The notes under the pieces are model-generated. The model did no database searches. It was given only the letters and a program-made list of their open reading frames with translations, and was not told the DNA's origin. Positions 43,133-51,342 of a DNA stretch of 64,000 nucleotides are shown here, in pieces. The position numbers and the translations under genes are program-made. The first letter of the stretch is position 1. Each line of letters begins with the position of its first letter. The stretch is from positions 558,001-622,000 of the forward strand of contig NZ_JADIKE010000039.1 of the NCBI RefSeq assembly GCF_016904955.1, read 5' to 3'. The stretch comes from Dyella flava (lineage in GTDB: Bacteria > Pseudomonadota > Gammaproteobacteria > Xanthomonadales > Rhodanobacteraceae).

Positions 43133-43854
43133 GTGTTTTGTGTCTTGGCGTGGCTGGGCATTTCGTTGATTGGACCATTGCCTGCGGCGCTTTCGGTCCC
43201 CAAAAGGGCCCGAGTCACTTTATCTTTGCTGGCCCAAAGAAAAGTAACCCAAAGAATCCGTAGTGCGCCTGTTCGGTTGATCGCAGCGTAATTTGGCGTA
43301 TTTTTGCAATATTGTGCATTTCGCTCATTGGACCATTGCCTGCGGCGCTTTCGGTCCCTAAAGGGCCCGAGTCACTTTTCTTTGCTGGCCCAAAGAAAAG
43401 TAACCCAAAGAAATGGCCTCAAGAACTCGTGGCACGGTGCAGGTTACAAGCCTGAACGATTACGCCATGCCCTGTTGGTTAACAGGCCACGCTTACACAG
43501 TGCCGCTATACCGCGAGGCGTCGAAGCGGTGAGGAAAAAAACAACACGGGCAAAGCTCGACTTATCGGTGCACAGGCTTTAAGCCCTCAGTGCCCCGACG
43601 CCTCGCGGTATAGCGGGGACGCATAACCATGGGCCATTAACTATCCCATTGCCGCCAACGCTCAAGCTTTTATCCCTCCTACGCCACGAGCCTTTCAGGC
43701 CATTTCTTTGGGTTACTTTTCTTTGGGCCAGCAAAGAAAAGTGACTCGGCCTTTAGGCCGAAAGCGCCGCAGGCAATGGTCCAACTAACGAAATGCACAG
43801 CAGTGCCAAAACACCCCCGAAGCGCCACGACCACCCATTACCCCCCCACATTCA
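43133..43854. repeat. Composite inverted-repeat element between convergent fucose units
   Basis: 722 bp without a believable gene. Three copies of a roughly 95-bp unit: A (43158-43256, direct), B (43316-43412, direct) and C (43704-43796, inverted). B and C pair as arms of a large palindrome, extending inward to CTCGTGGC near 43433/43685. Nested inside is a second perfect 21-bp pair at 43503-43523 and 43596-43616. Words such as AAAGAAAAGTAACCCAAAG recur in many Xanthomonadales genomes as interspersed repeats. It lies between the mutarotase and the lactate dehydrogenase (tail-to-tail), so it may act as a two-way terminator. No transposase is present; the structure is MITE-like. Confidence 0.75.
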
Positions 43855-45057
43855 TCAGCGCCCACAAGCCCCCCCATCAAACCGCGTACTAACAATATTG
43901 AGCACCCCATCCGGCGCCTTACGCCAAATCACATCCGAAGCAAGCCGCCGCACATCACTCTGCCCAGTCAGCGCCATACTCACACTCAACTCCCGCCGTA
44001 TCAGCTCGATAACCTGCGTAACACCAGCCTCACCCAGCGCCCCAAGCCCATAAAGAAACGCCTTGCCAATCAACCCCGCCCGCGCACCACAGGCGAGCGC
44101 CTTGAGCAAATCCTGCCCACTGAGAATGCCGCCATCGAACAGCACTTCCATGCGATCACCAACGGCCTGCACGATCGACGGCAATACTTCAATGCTGGCC
44201 GGCGCACCATCCAACTGACGACCGCCATGATTGGATACCACAATCGCATCCACCCCAAGATCGGCGGCGATTCGCGCATCGCGCGGATCAAGAATGCCTT
44301 TGATGATCAGCTTGCCCGGCCACAGTTCGCGGATCCATTCGAGATCTTTCCATTCCAGGGTCGGATCAAACTGCTTGGCGATCCATTGCGCGAGCGTGGT
44401 AAGGCTGTCGGTGTTATCGATGCGCCCCTGCAAATTGCCGAATGAACGGCTCGGTGCGCGCAGCATGCTCCACGCCCAGCGCGGTTTGCTGGCCATGTCG
44501 AGGATGTTGCGCAGGGTGATCCGCGGCGGTACCGACAGGCCATTCTTGATTTCACGGTGACGCTGGCCTTGCACGGTCAGGTCGGCGGTCAGCATCAAGG
44601 CGCTGCAATCGGCTGCCTTGGCGCGTCGGATAAGGTCTCGCGTAAAGCCGCGGTCGCGCATGACATACACTTGAAACCAGAACGGCGTGTCCACCGCCGC
44701 ATGCACTTGTTCGATCGAACAGATCGACATGGTGCTCAGACAGAACGGAATACCAGCCTTGGCTGCGGCGCGTGCGCCAAGAATTTCACCCCCGCCATGT
44801 TGCAGTCCGGTGAGGCCGGTCGGCGCGATGGCCAGTGGCATCGATGCCGGTTGGCCGATGATCTCGGTCGTGAGCGAACGGTTGTCGACGTTGCACATCA
44901 CCCGCTGCCGCAGTGCGATATGTTCCAGTGCCGCGCGGTTCGCCCGCAGGGTGGCTTCGTCGTATGAGCCGCAGTCGGCGTATTCGAAGAATGCACGCGG
45001 CACCCGCCGCCTGGCCAGGGCGCGCAGGTCGGCAACGTTGGTGATGGGGCTTGTCAC
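43855..45057 (-). CDS. lldD: FMN-dependent L-lactate dehydrogenase / alpha-hydroxyacid oxidase
   Basis: 400-residue flavin enzyme, TIM barrel with FMN. Catalytic His in VVSNHGGRQLDG (about 278), FMN phosphate loop GGILSGQDLLKALACGARAG, and GIPFCLSTMSICSIE. Last gene of the L-fucose operon, overlapping fuconate dehydratase by four bases (ATGA). The upstream hydrolase releases L-lactate and pyruvate, so oxidation of L-lactate to pyruvate is a logical last step; glycolate or mandelate oxidation are alternatives by family but not by context. Electrons likely go to the quinone pool. Confidence 0.9.
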   Translation of the reverse strand: MTSPITNVADLRALARRRVPRAFFEYADCGSYDEATLRANRAALEHIALRQRVMCNVDNRSLTTEIIGQPASMPLAIAPTGLTGLQHGGGEILGARAAAKAGIPFCLSTMSICSIEQVHAAVDTPFWFQVYVMRDRGFTRDLIRRAKAADCSALMLTADLTVQGQRHREIKNGLSVPPRITLRNILDMASKPRWAWSMLRAPSRSFGNLQGRIDNTDSLTTLAQWIAKQFDPTLEWKDLEWIRELWPGKLIIKGILDPRDARIAADLGVDAIVVSNHGGRQLDGAPASIEVLPSIVQAVGDRMEVLFDGGILSGQDLLKALACGARAGLIGKAFLYGLGALGEAGVTQVIELIRRELSVSMALTGQSDVRRLASDVIWRKAPDGVLNIVSTRFDGGACGR

Positions 45058-46373
45058 GATGCTCTCGCCATGTCGGCCGGTTCATGCCACGCCGGACCCT
45101 CCGGATAACGATAGCGCTCCACGCTATGCGTGTGCATCTGTGCGGAAAAACCGGGCGCGTCCGGCGCGATATAGCAGCCGTTGGAGACGATGACCGGGTC
45201 GACGAAATGCTGATGCAGGTGGTCGACGAATTCAATCGCACGATCGTCCTTCTTGCCGCTGATCGCCACGAAATCCGCCATCGCCAGGTGTTGTACCAGC
45301 TCGCACAGACCGACGCCGCCGGCATGCGGGAAAACGCGCACGCCATATTTGGCGGCCAGCAACAGGATGGCCAGGTTTTCATTCACGCCGCCTACACGGG
45401 CTGCGTCGATCTGCACCAGATCCACCGCGTTGGCCTGGAACAACTGCTTGAACATGACACGATTGTGGGTATGTTCACCGGTTGATATCGGCACCGGCGT
45501 CACCGCGCGGCGAATGGCTGCATGGCCGAGAATATCGTCCGGGCTGGTGGGTTCTTCGACCCAGGCCAGCTGGACGCCTGCCAGGTGACGCAGCCAGCTG
45601 ATCGCATCGGGCACATCCCAACGCTGGTTGGCGTCGACCGCAATGGCGATATCGGGCCCGACCGTTTTACGCGCGAGCCGGCAGCGGCGCACATCGTCCT
45701 CGATGTTCATGCCGACCTTGAGCTTGATGGTGCGGAAACCGGCGGACACCGCTTCACGCGCGAGGCGCTGCATCTTTTCGTCGCTGTAACCCAGCCAGCC
45801 TGGCGAGGTCGTGTAGGCCGGATAGCCTTCTGCCAGCAATTGCGAGATGCGCCGCAGCTTGCCGGGCACGGCAGCATGCAGCATCGTCAGCGCCTCGCCG
45901 GGAGTCAGTGCATCGGTGAGGTAACGGAAGTCGATGGTGGCGACCAGCTGCTCCGGCGTCATCTCCGCAATAAAACGCCACACCGGCTTTCCGGCCATGC
46001 GTGCCGCCAGATCCCAGGCGGCGTTGATCACCGCACCGATGGCCATGTGCATCACGCCCTTTTCAGGGCCCAGCCAGCGCAATTGGGAGTCGCCGATCAG
46101 CCGCCGGGCAAAGCCGCCAAGGTCGTCGATGACATCGTCCACATCCAGGCCAACCACGTGATGATGCAGGGCGTCGATGGCGGCCTTTTGCACATCGTTG
46201 CCGCGGCCGATGGTGAAGGCCAGTGCGTAACCCGCCATGTCGGGCTGGTCGGTGCGCATCACCACATAGGCCGCGGAGTAATCCGGGTCGGGATTCATCG
46301 CGTCCGAACCGTCCAGCTCGCGCGAGGTTGGGAAGCGGACATCGTAAGTGTCCAGCGCCGTGATTCTACTCAT
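45054..46373 (-). CDS. fucD: L-fuconate dehydratase (enolase superfamily)
   Basis: 439-residue mandelate-racemase-group enzyme: L-fuconate to 2-keto-3-deoxy-L-fuconate. Catalytic Lys in FRTIKLKVGM (about 218-220), Mg2+ ligands in VDANQRW, WVEEPTSPDD and STGEHTHNR, and the His in VFPHAGGVGL. The GEHTHNRVMFKQ and PHAGG motifs match the characterised Xanthomonas campestris FucD. Start ATG 46373 overlaps the FAH-family hydrolase by four bases. Confidence 0.95.
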   Translation of the reverse strand: MSRITALDTYDVRFPTSRELDGSDAMNPDPDYSAAYVVMRTDQPDMAGYALAFTIGRGNDVQKAAIDALHHHVVGLDVDDVIDDLGGFARRLIGDSQLRWLGPEKGVMHMAIGAVINAAWDLAARMAGKPVWRFIAEMTPEQLVATIDFRYLTDALTPGEALTMLHAAVPGKLRRISQLLAEGYPAYTTSPGWLGYSDEKMQRLAREAVSAGFRTIKLKVGMNIEDDVRRCRLARKTVGPDIAIAVDANQRWDVPDAISWLRHLAGVQLAWVEEPTSPDDILGHAAIRRAVTPVPISTGEHTHNRVMFKQLFQANAVDLVQIDAARVGGVNENLAILLLAAKYGVRVFPHAGGVGLCELVQHLAMADFVAISGKKDDRAIEFVDHLHQHFVDPVIVSNGCYIAPDAPGFSAQMHTHSVERYRYPEGPAWHEPADMARAS

Positions 46374-47230
46374 GCCATATTCCTAGCTGCGTGGGCGCGA
46401 ACCTGTTGCCGCTGCTGTCCCAGCCCATCAATGCCCAGCTCGATCACGTCGCCGGCTCGCAGATAGACCGGCGGCTTTTGCCCCAGCCCAACGCCCGACG
46501 GCGTGCCCGTGCTGATCACATCGCCGGGCAACAAAGTCATATAGCGGCTGATGTGGCTGACCAGCTCAGCCACGCTGAAGATCATCGTACGAGTGTGGCC
46601 GTTCTGGTAGCGATGGCCGTTGATCTCCAGCCACAGGGCGAGATTCTGCGGATCAGGCACTTCATCGCGCGTGACCAGCCAGGGACCCAGTGGTCCAAAG
46701 GTGTCGCAGCTCTTGCCCTTGACCCACTGCCCGCCATGCTCGAACTGAAAATCGCGCTCGGACAGATCGTTCACCACCAGGTAGCCGGCGACGTGCGCGA
46801 GCGCGTCTTCAACACTGACGCTGCGTGCCGTTTCGCCAATCACCACGCCCAGTTCCACTTCCCAGTCGGTCTTGACGGAGCCGCGCGGAATGACCACGTC
46901 ATCGTTCGGCCCCATGATGGCGCTGGTGGCCTTCATGAAAAGCACCGGCATTTGCGGTACCGGTGTGTTGGTTTCCGCCGCATGTTCGGCGTAGTTCATG
47001 CCGACGCAAATCATCTTGCCGACATGCGCGACCGGCGTGCCGTACCGCGGCTCGCCAGGCACTTGCGGCAACTGCTGCGGATCGATCCTGGCCAGCCGTG
47101 CCAGGCTTTCGCGGCCAAGCGCCTGCGCGTCGATATCGCTGATAACGGAAGAAAGGTCGCGCAGCTTGCCTGTGTCGTCGATCATGCCGGGCTTTTCCTT
47201 GCCCACGGCGCCATAGCGGGTCAGTTTCAT
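46370..47230 (-). CDS. 2,4-diketo-3-deoxy-L-fuconate hydrolase (FAH family)
   Basis: 286-residue fumarylacetoacetate-hydrolase fold enzyme with the metal-binding motif DWEVELGVVIG (Glu-x-Glu), ICVGMNYAEHAAETNTPVP and GTPSGVGLGQKPPVYL. In the non-phosphorylating fucose route this family cleaves 2,4-diketo-3-deoxy-L-fuconate to pyruvate and L-lactate. AGGAG lies before ATG 47230; 21-bp gap to the upstream SDR gene. A general acylpyruvate hydrolase is the fallback assignment. Confidence 0.9.
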   Translation of the reverse strand: MKLTRYGAVGKEKPGMIDDTGKLRDLSSVISDIDAQALGRESLARLARIDPQQLPQVPGEPRYGTPVAHVGKMICVGMNYAEHAAETNTPVPQMPVLFMKATSAIMGPNDDVVIPRGSVKTDWEVELGVVIGETARSVSVEDALAHVAGYLVVNDLSERDFQFEHGGQWVKGKSCDTFGPLGPWLVTRDEVPDPQNLALWLEINGHRYQNGHTRTMIFSVAELVSHISRYMTLLPGDVISTGTPSGVGLGQKPPVYLRAGDVIELGIDGLGQQRQQVRAHAARNMA

Positions 47231-47251
47231 GTGCTTGCTCCTGCTGCTTTA

Positions 47252-47998
47252 TCAATTAGACCAGCCGCCGTCTACGATATGGATGGTGCCGGTGGTAAAG
47301 GCGGATTCGTCGGAGGCGAGGTAAAGCGCCAGCGCGGCGATTTCCTCAGGCATGCCTAGCCGGCCCATCGGCTGGCGTGCGGTAAAGGCTTGCCAGTTGG
47401 CCGCTTCGTCGCCGCCCAGTGCGCGCACCCGTTCGCCGAGCGACGGCGTTTTCACCGTGCCGGGGCAGATGGCATTGCAGCGCACGCCACGCGATACAAA
47501 GTCAGCGGCGATCGAGCGGGTCAGGCCGATCACGGCTGCCTTGGTCGCGCCGTAGGCGAAACGGTTGGGCACGCCTTTCACGCTGGAGGCGACCGAGGCC
47601 ATGTTGATGATGCTGCCCTTGCCGTGTTCCAGCATGTCCGGCAGCACGGCCTTGCACAGGTGGAACATGCTGTCGACATTGATCGCGAACGAGCGATGCC
47701 AGCTTGCATCGTCGGTATCGAGAATGGTTCCTGCGTGCACATAACCGGCACAGTTGAACAACACATCGAATGGGCCTGCGGCGTGCACCACGGTGCGGAT
47801 GTTTTCCGCGCGCGTGACATCCAGCGTCCGCGTGACGATCGACGCATGCTCAGTCGCCAGGCTGGCCAGCGCATCAGCGTCGATATCGGTGGCGAGCACC
47901 TGCGCGCCGGCGCCGGCGAAGGCGAGGGCAGTGGCGCGGCCGATGCCGGCGCCCGCCGCGGTGATCAGCGCCTTTTTGCCGGACAGACGTCCGCTCAT
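47252..47998 (-). CDS. 2-keto-3-deoxy-L-fuconate dehydrogenase (SDR family)
   Basis: 248-residue classical short-chain dehydrogenase: NAD-binding TAAGAGIGRATALAFAGAG, FNCAGYVH, catalytic Ser in INMASVASS and YGATKAA (YxxxK). Oxidises 2-keto-3-deoxy-L-fuconate to the 2,4-diketo acid with NAD+. A strong GAGGAG precedes ATG 47998. Position between lactonase and hydrolase genes makes this role far more likely than any other SDR activity. Confidence 0.92.
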   Translation of the reverse strand: MSGRLSGKKALITAAGAGIGRATALAFAGAGAQVLATDIDADALASLATEHASIVTRTLDVTRAENIRTVVHAAGPFDVLFNCAGYVHAGTILDTDDASWHRSFAINVDSMFHLCKAVLPDMLEHGKGSIINMASVASSVKGVPNRFAYGATKAAVIGLTRSIAADFVSRGVRCNAICPGTVKTPSLGERVRALGGDEAANWQAFTARQPMGRLGMPEEIAALALYLASDESAFTTGTIHIVDGGWSN

Positions 47999-48044
47999 GT
48001 GATAGCTCCTCGGTCAGTGATGTAAAAACGGAAACGCGGCATGC

Positions 48045-48923
48045 TCATGACGCTGCCGGCATGTTCAGACGGGTTTTTGCCGCAGCGATATCCCGTGCAT
48101 AGAAACGCGCTGCGTTAGCGGCAAACACGTCCGCCTGCGAGCCGGGCGCATAGCGTTCGGTAAGGTTCAGTGCCACGGTCAGCCAGTGGCTGAAACTCGC
48201 GTGCGTGGTGAGCACCGGCCAATCACTACCCCAGATCAGGCGCGCCGCACCGAAATGGGCGAAAAGATCGGCCACATAGGGCTCGATCGCGTCTTCGTGC
48301 ATGGGTTCGCCAAGCAGCGTCAGCAAGCCCGACAATTTGCAATGCAGTGGTGGGTGCTGTGAGAGCTCGTCAATCCACGCCGTCCATTGGTCGAAACGCC
48401 CGTCGCCGATGGCCGGCTTGCCGGCGTGATCAAGCACGACCTTCAATTGCGGATGTCTGCGCAAACGGCGGCATAGCGCGGACAAATGCGGCATGCCCAC
48501 CAAGGCGTCGAAACTCAGGCAGCGCTCCTGAATGCAATCGAAGGCCCGGTCGAGCGAAGGTTTCGCCAACCAATCCGGATCGGCCATGTCCTGCACCATC
48601 GGGCGCAGTCCGCATAGCAGGCCGTCGCCTGCGTGAATCAGCGCATCAATGCGTGCGCCGACATCATCGGCCTCCATGTCCACCCAGCCCACCACACCGA
48701 TGACGGCGGGATCGTGGCGCGCCAGTTCGAACAGATAGCGTGTTTCCTGTTCGGTCGGCGCCGCTTGCACCAGTACGCTGAAGGTCACGCCGGCCGCTTT
48801 GCGTTCGGCAAGCAAGTCCACTGGTAAAAACGAGCGGCGCAAAGATGCGGGCGCATCGGCCAGCCAGCCATAGTCACCGCGTGATGGCTGCCAATAATGC
48901 TGATGCGCATCGACGATGATCAT
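48045..48923 (-). CDS. L-fucono-1,5-lactonase (amidohydrolase family 2)
   Basis: 292 residues from ATG 48923 (MIIVDAHQHYWQPSRGDYGW), the classical opening with the HxH metal pair. Later motifs are LDHAGKPAI and LIWGSDWPVL, whose Asp is the catalytic base. Hydrolyses L-fuconolactone to L-fuconate. The start overlaps the upstream aldo-keto reductase stop (ATGA), so I rejected a longer start 17 codons upstream. COG3618-type enzyme; context makes the substrate assignment firm. Confidence 0.92.
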   Translation of the reverse strand: MIIVDAHQHYWQPSRGDYGWLADAPASLRRSFLPVDLLAERKAAGVTFSVLVQAAPTEQETRYLFELARHDPAVIGVVGWVDMEADDVGARIDALIHAGDGLLCGLRPMVQDMADPDWLAKPSLDRAFDCIQERCLSFDALVGMPHLSALCRRLRRHPQLKVVLDHAGKPAIGDGRFDQWTAWIDELSQHPPLHCKLSGLLTLLGEPMHEDAIEPYVADLFAHFGAARLIWGSDWPVLTTHASFSHWLTVALNLTERYAPGSQADVFAANAARFYARDIAAAKTRLNMPAAS

Positions 48924-49948
48924 GGCGTGGGCACTCCCGCCTGCAACAAGCCGGCGTCGCGCAGGGCGCGCCATGCATCGGCGGGGATGTTTGCCTGCAT
49001 GCGCTCGCTCGCCGTATCGACTTCAGCGATGGAGCGCAACCCACACACCACGCTGGCCACCGCGGGATGCGCCAGCGGGAATTGCAATGCGGCCGCGCCG
49101 ACATCGGTATGCGTGCGTCCAAGCACGTCATAGAAGCGTTGCGCCTTGTCGAGGACTGCCGCGTCGGCAGGCGCGTAGTTGTAGAAATGGCCCGGGCCAT
49201 CGCTATGACCGAGCAGGCCGGAGTTGTAGGGGCCGGCAATCAGCATGGCGATGCCACGGGCCTGCGCCTGTGCCATCACCGCCATGCTGTGTTGTTGTTC
49301 GAACAAGGTGTAACGCCCGGCCAGCATGATCACATCCAGCGAAAACCGCGGCATCACTTCCAGGCATACCGCTTCTTCATTCACGCCCAGTCCGATCGCG
49401 TGGCATACGCCCTGGCTGCGCAGTTCCTCCATGGTCGGCAACGCTTCCTCCAGCGCTTGTCGCAGCACCGCCGCATGCTTGGCGCCATGTGTCAGCGCGC
49501 CGATGTCGTGCAGCAGCAAGGCGTCGACATGCTGGATTCTCAGGCGCGCAAGACTCGCCTCGACCGAGCGCAGGATGCCGTCGCGGCTGTAATCGAAACG
49601 GGCACGGCAGCCATCGACCGCAAAACCATCGGCACGGCTGGTTTGCTGCGCATCCGTTTCGATGATCCGGCCGACCTTGGTCGATACGCTGAAACTGTCG
49701 CGAGGCAGATCTTTCAACACGGCGCCGAGCCGGCGTTCACTCAGGCCATAGCCGTAGTAGGGCGCGGTGTCGTAGTGCCGGATGTCGCGTTGCCATGCGC
49801 GTGCAAGAGTCAGGGCAGCGGATTCGTCGTCCATCGGCGCATAGAGATTGCCGATGGGCGCACCGCCAAACGCCAGCCGCGAGCGTAGCCATCGATGCGG
49901 CCAAGCCTTGGCGTTGCCTGATTCCGTGGGGATCGTCGCTTGTGTCAT
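48920..49948 (-). CDS. L-fucose dehydrogenase (aldo/keto reductase family)
   Basis: 342-residue AKR, (beta/alpha)8 barrel; first gene of the fucose operon. Catalytic Asp/Tyr in YDTAPYYGYGLSERRLG (about 58-74), the lysine in FSVSTKVGRI and the His in DALLLHDIG. Oxidises L-fucose to L-fucono-1,5-lactone with NAD(P)+. GGAG stands five bases before ATG 49948. Related to pyridoxal 4-dehydrogenase/D-threo-aldose dehydrogenase, which also oxidise L-fucose. Confidence 0.92.
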   Translation of the reverse strand: MTQATIPTESGNAKAWPHRWLRSRLAFGGAPIGNLYAPMDDESAALTLARAWQRDIRHYDTAPYYGYGLSERRLGAVLKDLPRDSFSVSTKVGRIIETDAQQTSRADGFAVDGCRARFDYSRDGILRSVEASLARLRIQHVDALLLHDIGALTHGAKHAAVLRQALEEALPTMEELRSQGVCHAIGLGVNEEAVCLEVMPRFSLDVIMLAGRYTLFEQQHSMAVMAQAQARGIAMLIAGPYNSGLLGHSDGPGHFYNYAPADAAVLDKAQRFYDVLGRTHTDVGAAALQFPLAHPAVASVVCGLRSIAEVDTASERMQANIPADAWRALRDAGLLQAGVPTP

Positions 49949-50264
49949 GCATCTCCGCGATCACATCGGTGCCCAGCGGGGAGGTGCGGATGGCGCCTGC
50001 CGCGACGGATCTTCAGCCGATGATCGCGCATCCCGGCTGCTGTGTATATATAAACAATCAATTTACAGGTGTTTGGACCCATGCCGGCTTGGCGCTGTTA
50101 AAGCGCTTGCATTCCGATTTGGAACGATCTAAAAATGCCATGGATAAACTTTAGTTTTGCTGATGAACAGCGATGACCCTCGGGGTGGGCCGCTCGTCGC
50201 AGGCATCGGGGAGGCGCACGTGCGGGTTCCGGCGGTCCGTCCTTACATCGCGAAGGGGGTTTTG
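49949..50264. other. Divergent promoter region between the fucose operon and the glycan locus
   Basis: 316 bp without a gene. An AT-rich stretch (50041-50066) probably carries promoter elements of the fucose operon. Downstream is the LacI-type motif at 50098-50111 and, overlapping it, a small hairpin GCGCT-GTTAA-AGCGC (50092-50106). AAGGGGG just before ATG 50265 is the ribosome-binding site of the GH18 gene. Confidence 0.6.
50098..50111. promoter_or_regulatory. LacI-type operator candidate, site 1
   Basis: TTAAAGCGCTTGCA; read on the minus strand TGCAAGCGCTTTAA. It matches the LacI-family/cre-like pattern TGNAANCGNTTNCA at nine of ten fixed positions and is 12 of 14 identical to site 2 at 54219-54232. 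Lies 154 bp before the GH18 start. No LacI-family gene is in the window. Confidence 0.5.
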
Positions 50265-51311
50265 ATGAAATGGCTTGCCCTGTTGGCGGCTGTGTTCGCA
50301 TGCGGCGCCGTTTCGGCGAAACAGCCCGATGCGCTGTTCTATCTGATGGGCTCGTCAAAGTCGGTCAGCTCGTTTGCGGCGCATGTCGACAAGATCGGCC
50401 TGCTGGTCCCGACCTGGTACGGCGTCGACAATCAGGGGCTGGTCAACGGCGGACCCAATCAGTACGTGCTGAGCATCGCCAAACAGCATCGCTTGCCGGT
50501 CGAGCCGATCATCTCCATGACGGCCGGACGCAACGGTTTTCACGCGCTGCTGCACGATGAAACCGCCAAGCAACACATGATCGCGTCGATGCTGCAGCAG
50601 GCCGAGCAATACGGTTATGCCGGTTTCCAGTTCGACTTCGAGAATATTTCCTGGACCGATCGCGATGCGTACAGCCTGCTGGTCAAGCAGACCGCCGAGG
50701 CGTTGCATCAGCATGGCTTCAAGTTGTCGATCGCGGTGGTGCCGAACGCGCCGGGGCACGCCGGGGAAGGGCGTTTCTCCAAATGGATGTGGCGGTACTG
50801 GCGCGGCGCTTACGACCTGGCTGCGCTGAGCCAGTACGCGGACCTGATCTGCCTGATGACCTACGACCAGCACACGCGCTGGACCACGCCGGGTCCCGTG
50901 GATGGCATGCCGTGGGTATTGAACCATCTGAAATATGCGTTGACGGTCGTGCCCAGGGAAAAGTTGTCGCTGGGCATCGCCCTGTATGGCTATCACTGGT
51001 ACACCGGCGACCCGGTGCGCGATGACGGCACTGAAGCTTCCAACATCAAGGCCGATTACATCGATGCCGATGAATCAATCCTGCTGGCACAGGAGCAACA
51101 GGCGACCGTGCAATGGGATCCGGTGGAGCATGAGTCCTGGTATTACTTCTACCGCGACGATATGCGCGAATGGGTGTTCATGCCGGATGCGCACGGCTTT
51201 CGCGATCGCTATGCGTTGGTGAAGCAATACGGCCTGGAGGGATTTTGTTCCTGGGTGCTGGGTGCCGAAGATCCCAAGGTCTGGGACGAGTTGCCGGTTG
51301 TGCAGCGCTAG
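50265..51311 (+). CDS. Secreted GH18-family glycosidase (chitinase/ENGase-like)
   Basis: 348 residues from ATG 50265 with AAGGGGG upstream; signal peptide about 1-18 (ending GAVSA). A GH18 barrel: the catalytic DxE is in GFQFDFENIS (Asp124, Glu126), and LICLMTYDQH and SLGIALYGYHW are the conserved strands that follow. GH18 enzymes cleave beta-1,4-GlcNAc bonds in chitin or in the chitobiose core of N-glycans; its neighbours (fucosidase, hexosaminidase) favour the latter but do not prove it. A longer frame from 50157 has no signal peptide. First gene of the plus-strand carbohydrate locus. Confidence 0.85.
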   Translation: MKWLALLAAVFACGAVSAKQPDALFYLMGSSKSVSSFAAHVDKIGLLVPTWYGVDNQGLVNGGPNQYVLSIAKQHRLPVEPIISMTAGRNGFHALLHDETAKQHMIASMLQQAEQYGYAGFQFDFENISWTDRDAYSLLVKQTAEALHQHGFKLSIAVVPNAPGHAGEGRFSKWMWRYWRGAYDLAALSQYADLICLMTYDQHTRWTTPGPVDGMPWVLNHLKYALTVVPREKLSLGIALYGYHWYTGDPVRDDGTEASNIKADYIDADESILLAQEQQATVQWDPVEHESWYYFYRDDMREWVFMPDAHGFRDRYALVKQYGLEGFCSWVLGAEDPKVWDELPVVQR

Positions 51312-51342
51312 TTGCGTCAACAAAGGGTGGCCGCAAGAGGTG

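Noticed and set aside
43304..43582. 92-codon plus-strand frame inside the repeat region
   Set aside because: It translates repeat unit B and the nested palindrome; peptides of this kind arise wherever these repeats occur and do not represent a conserved protein.
50157..50264. N-terminal extension of the GH18 gene
   Set aside because: The extension hides the signal peptide; ATG 50265 has a strong ribosome-binding site and exposes it.
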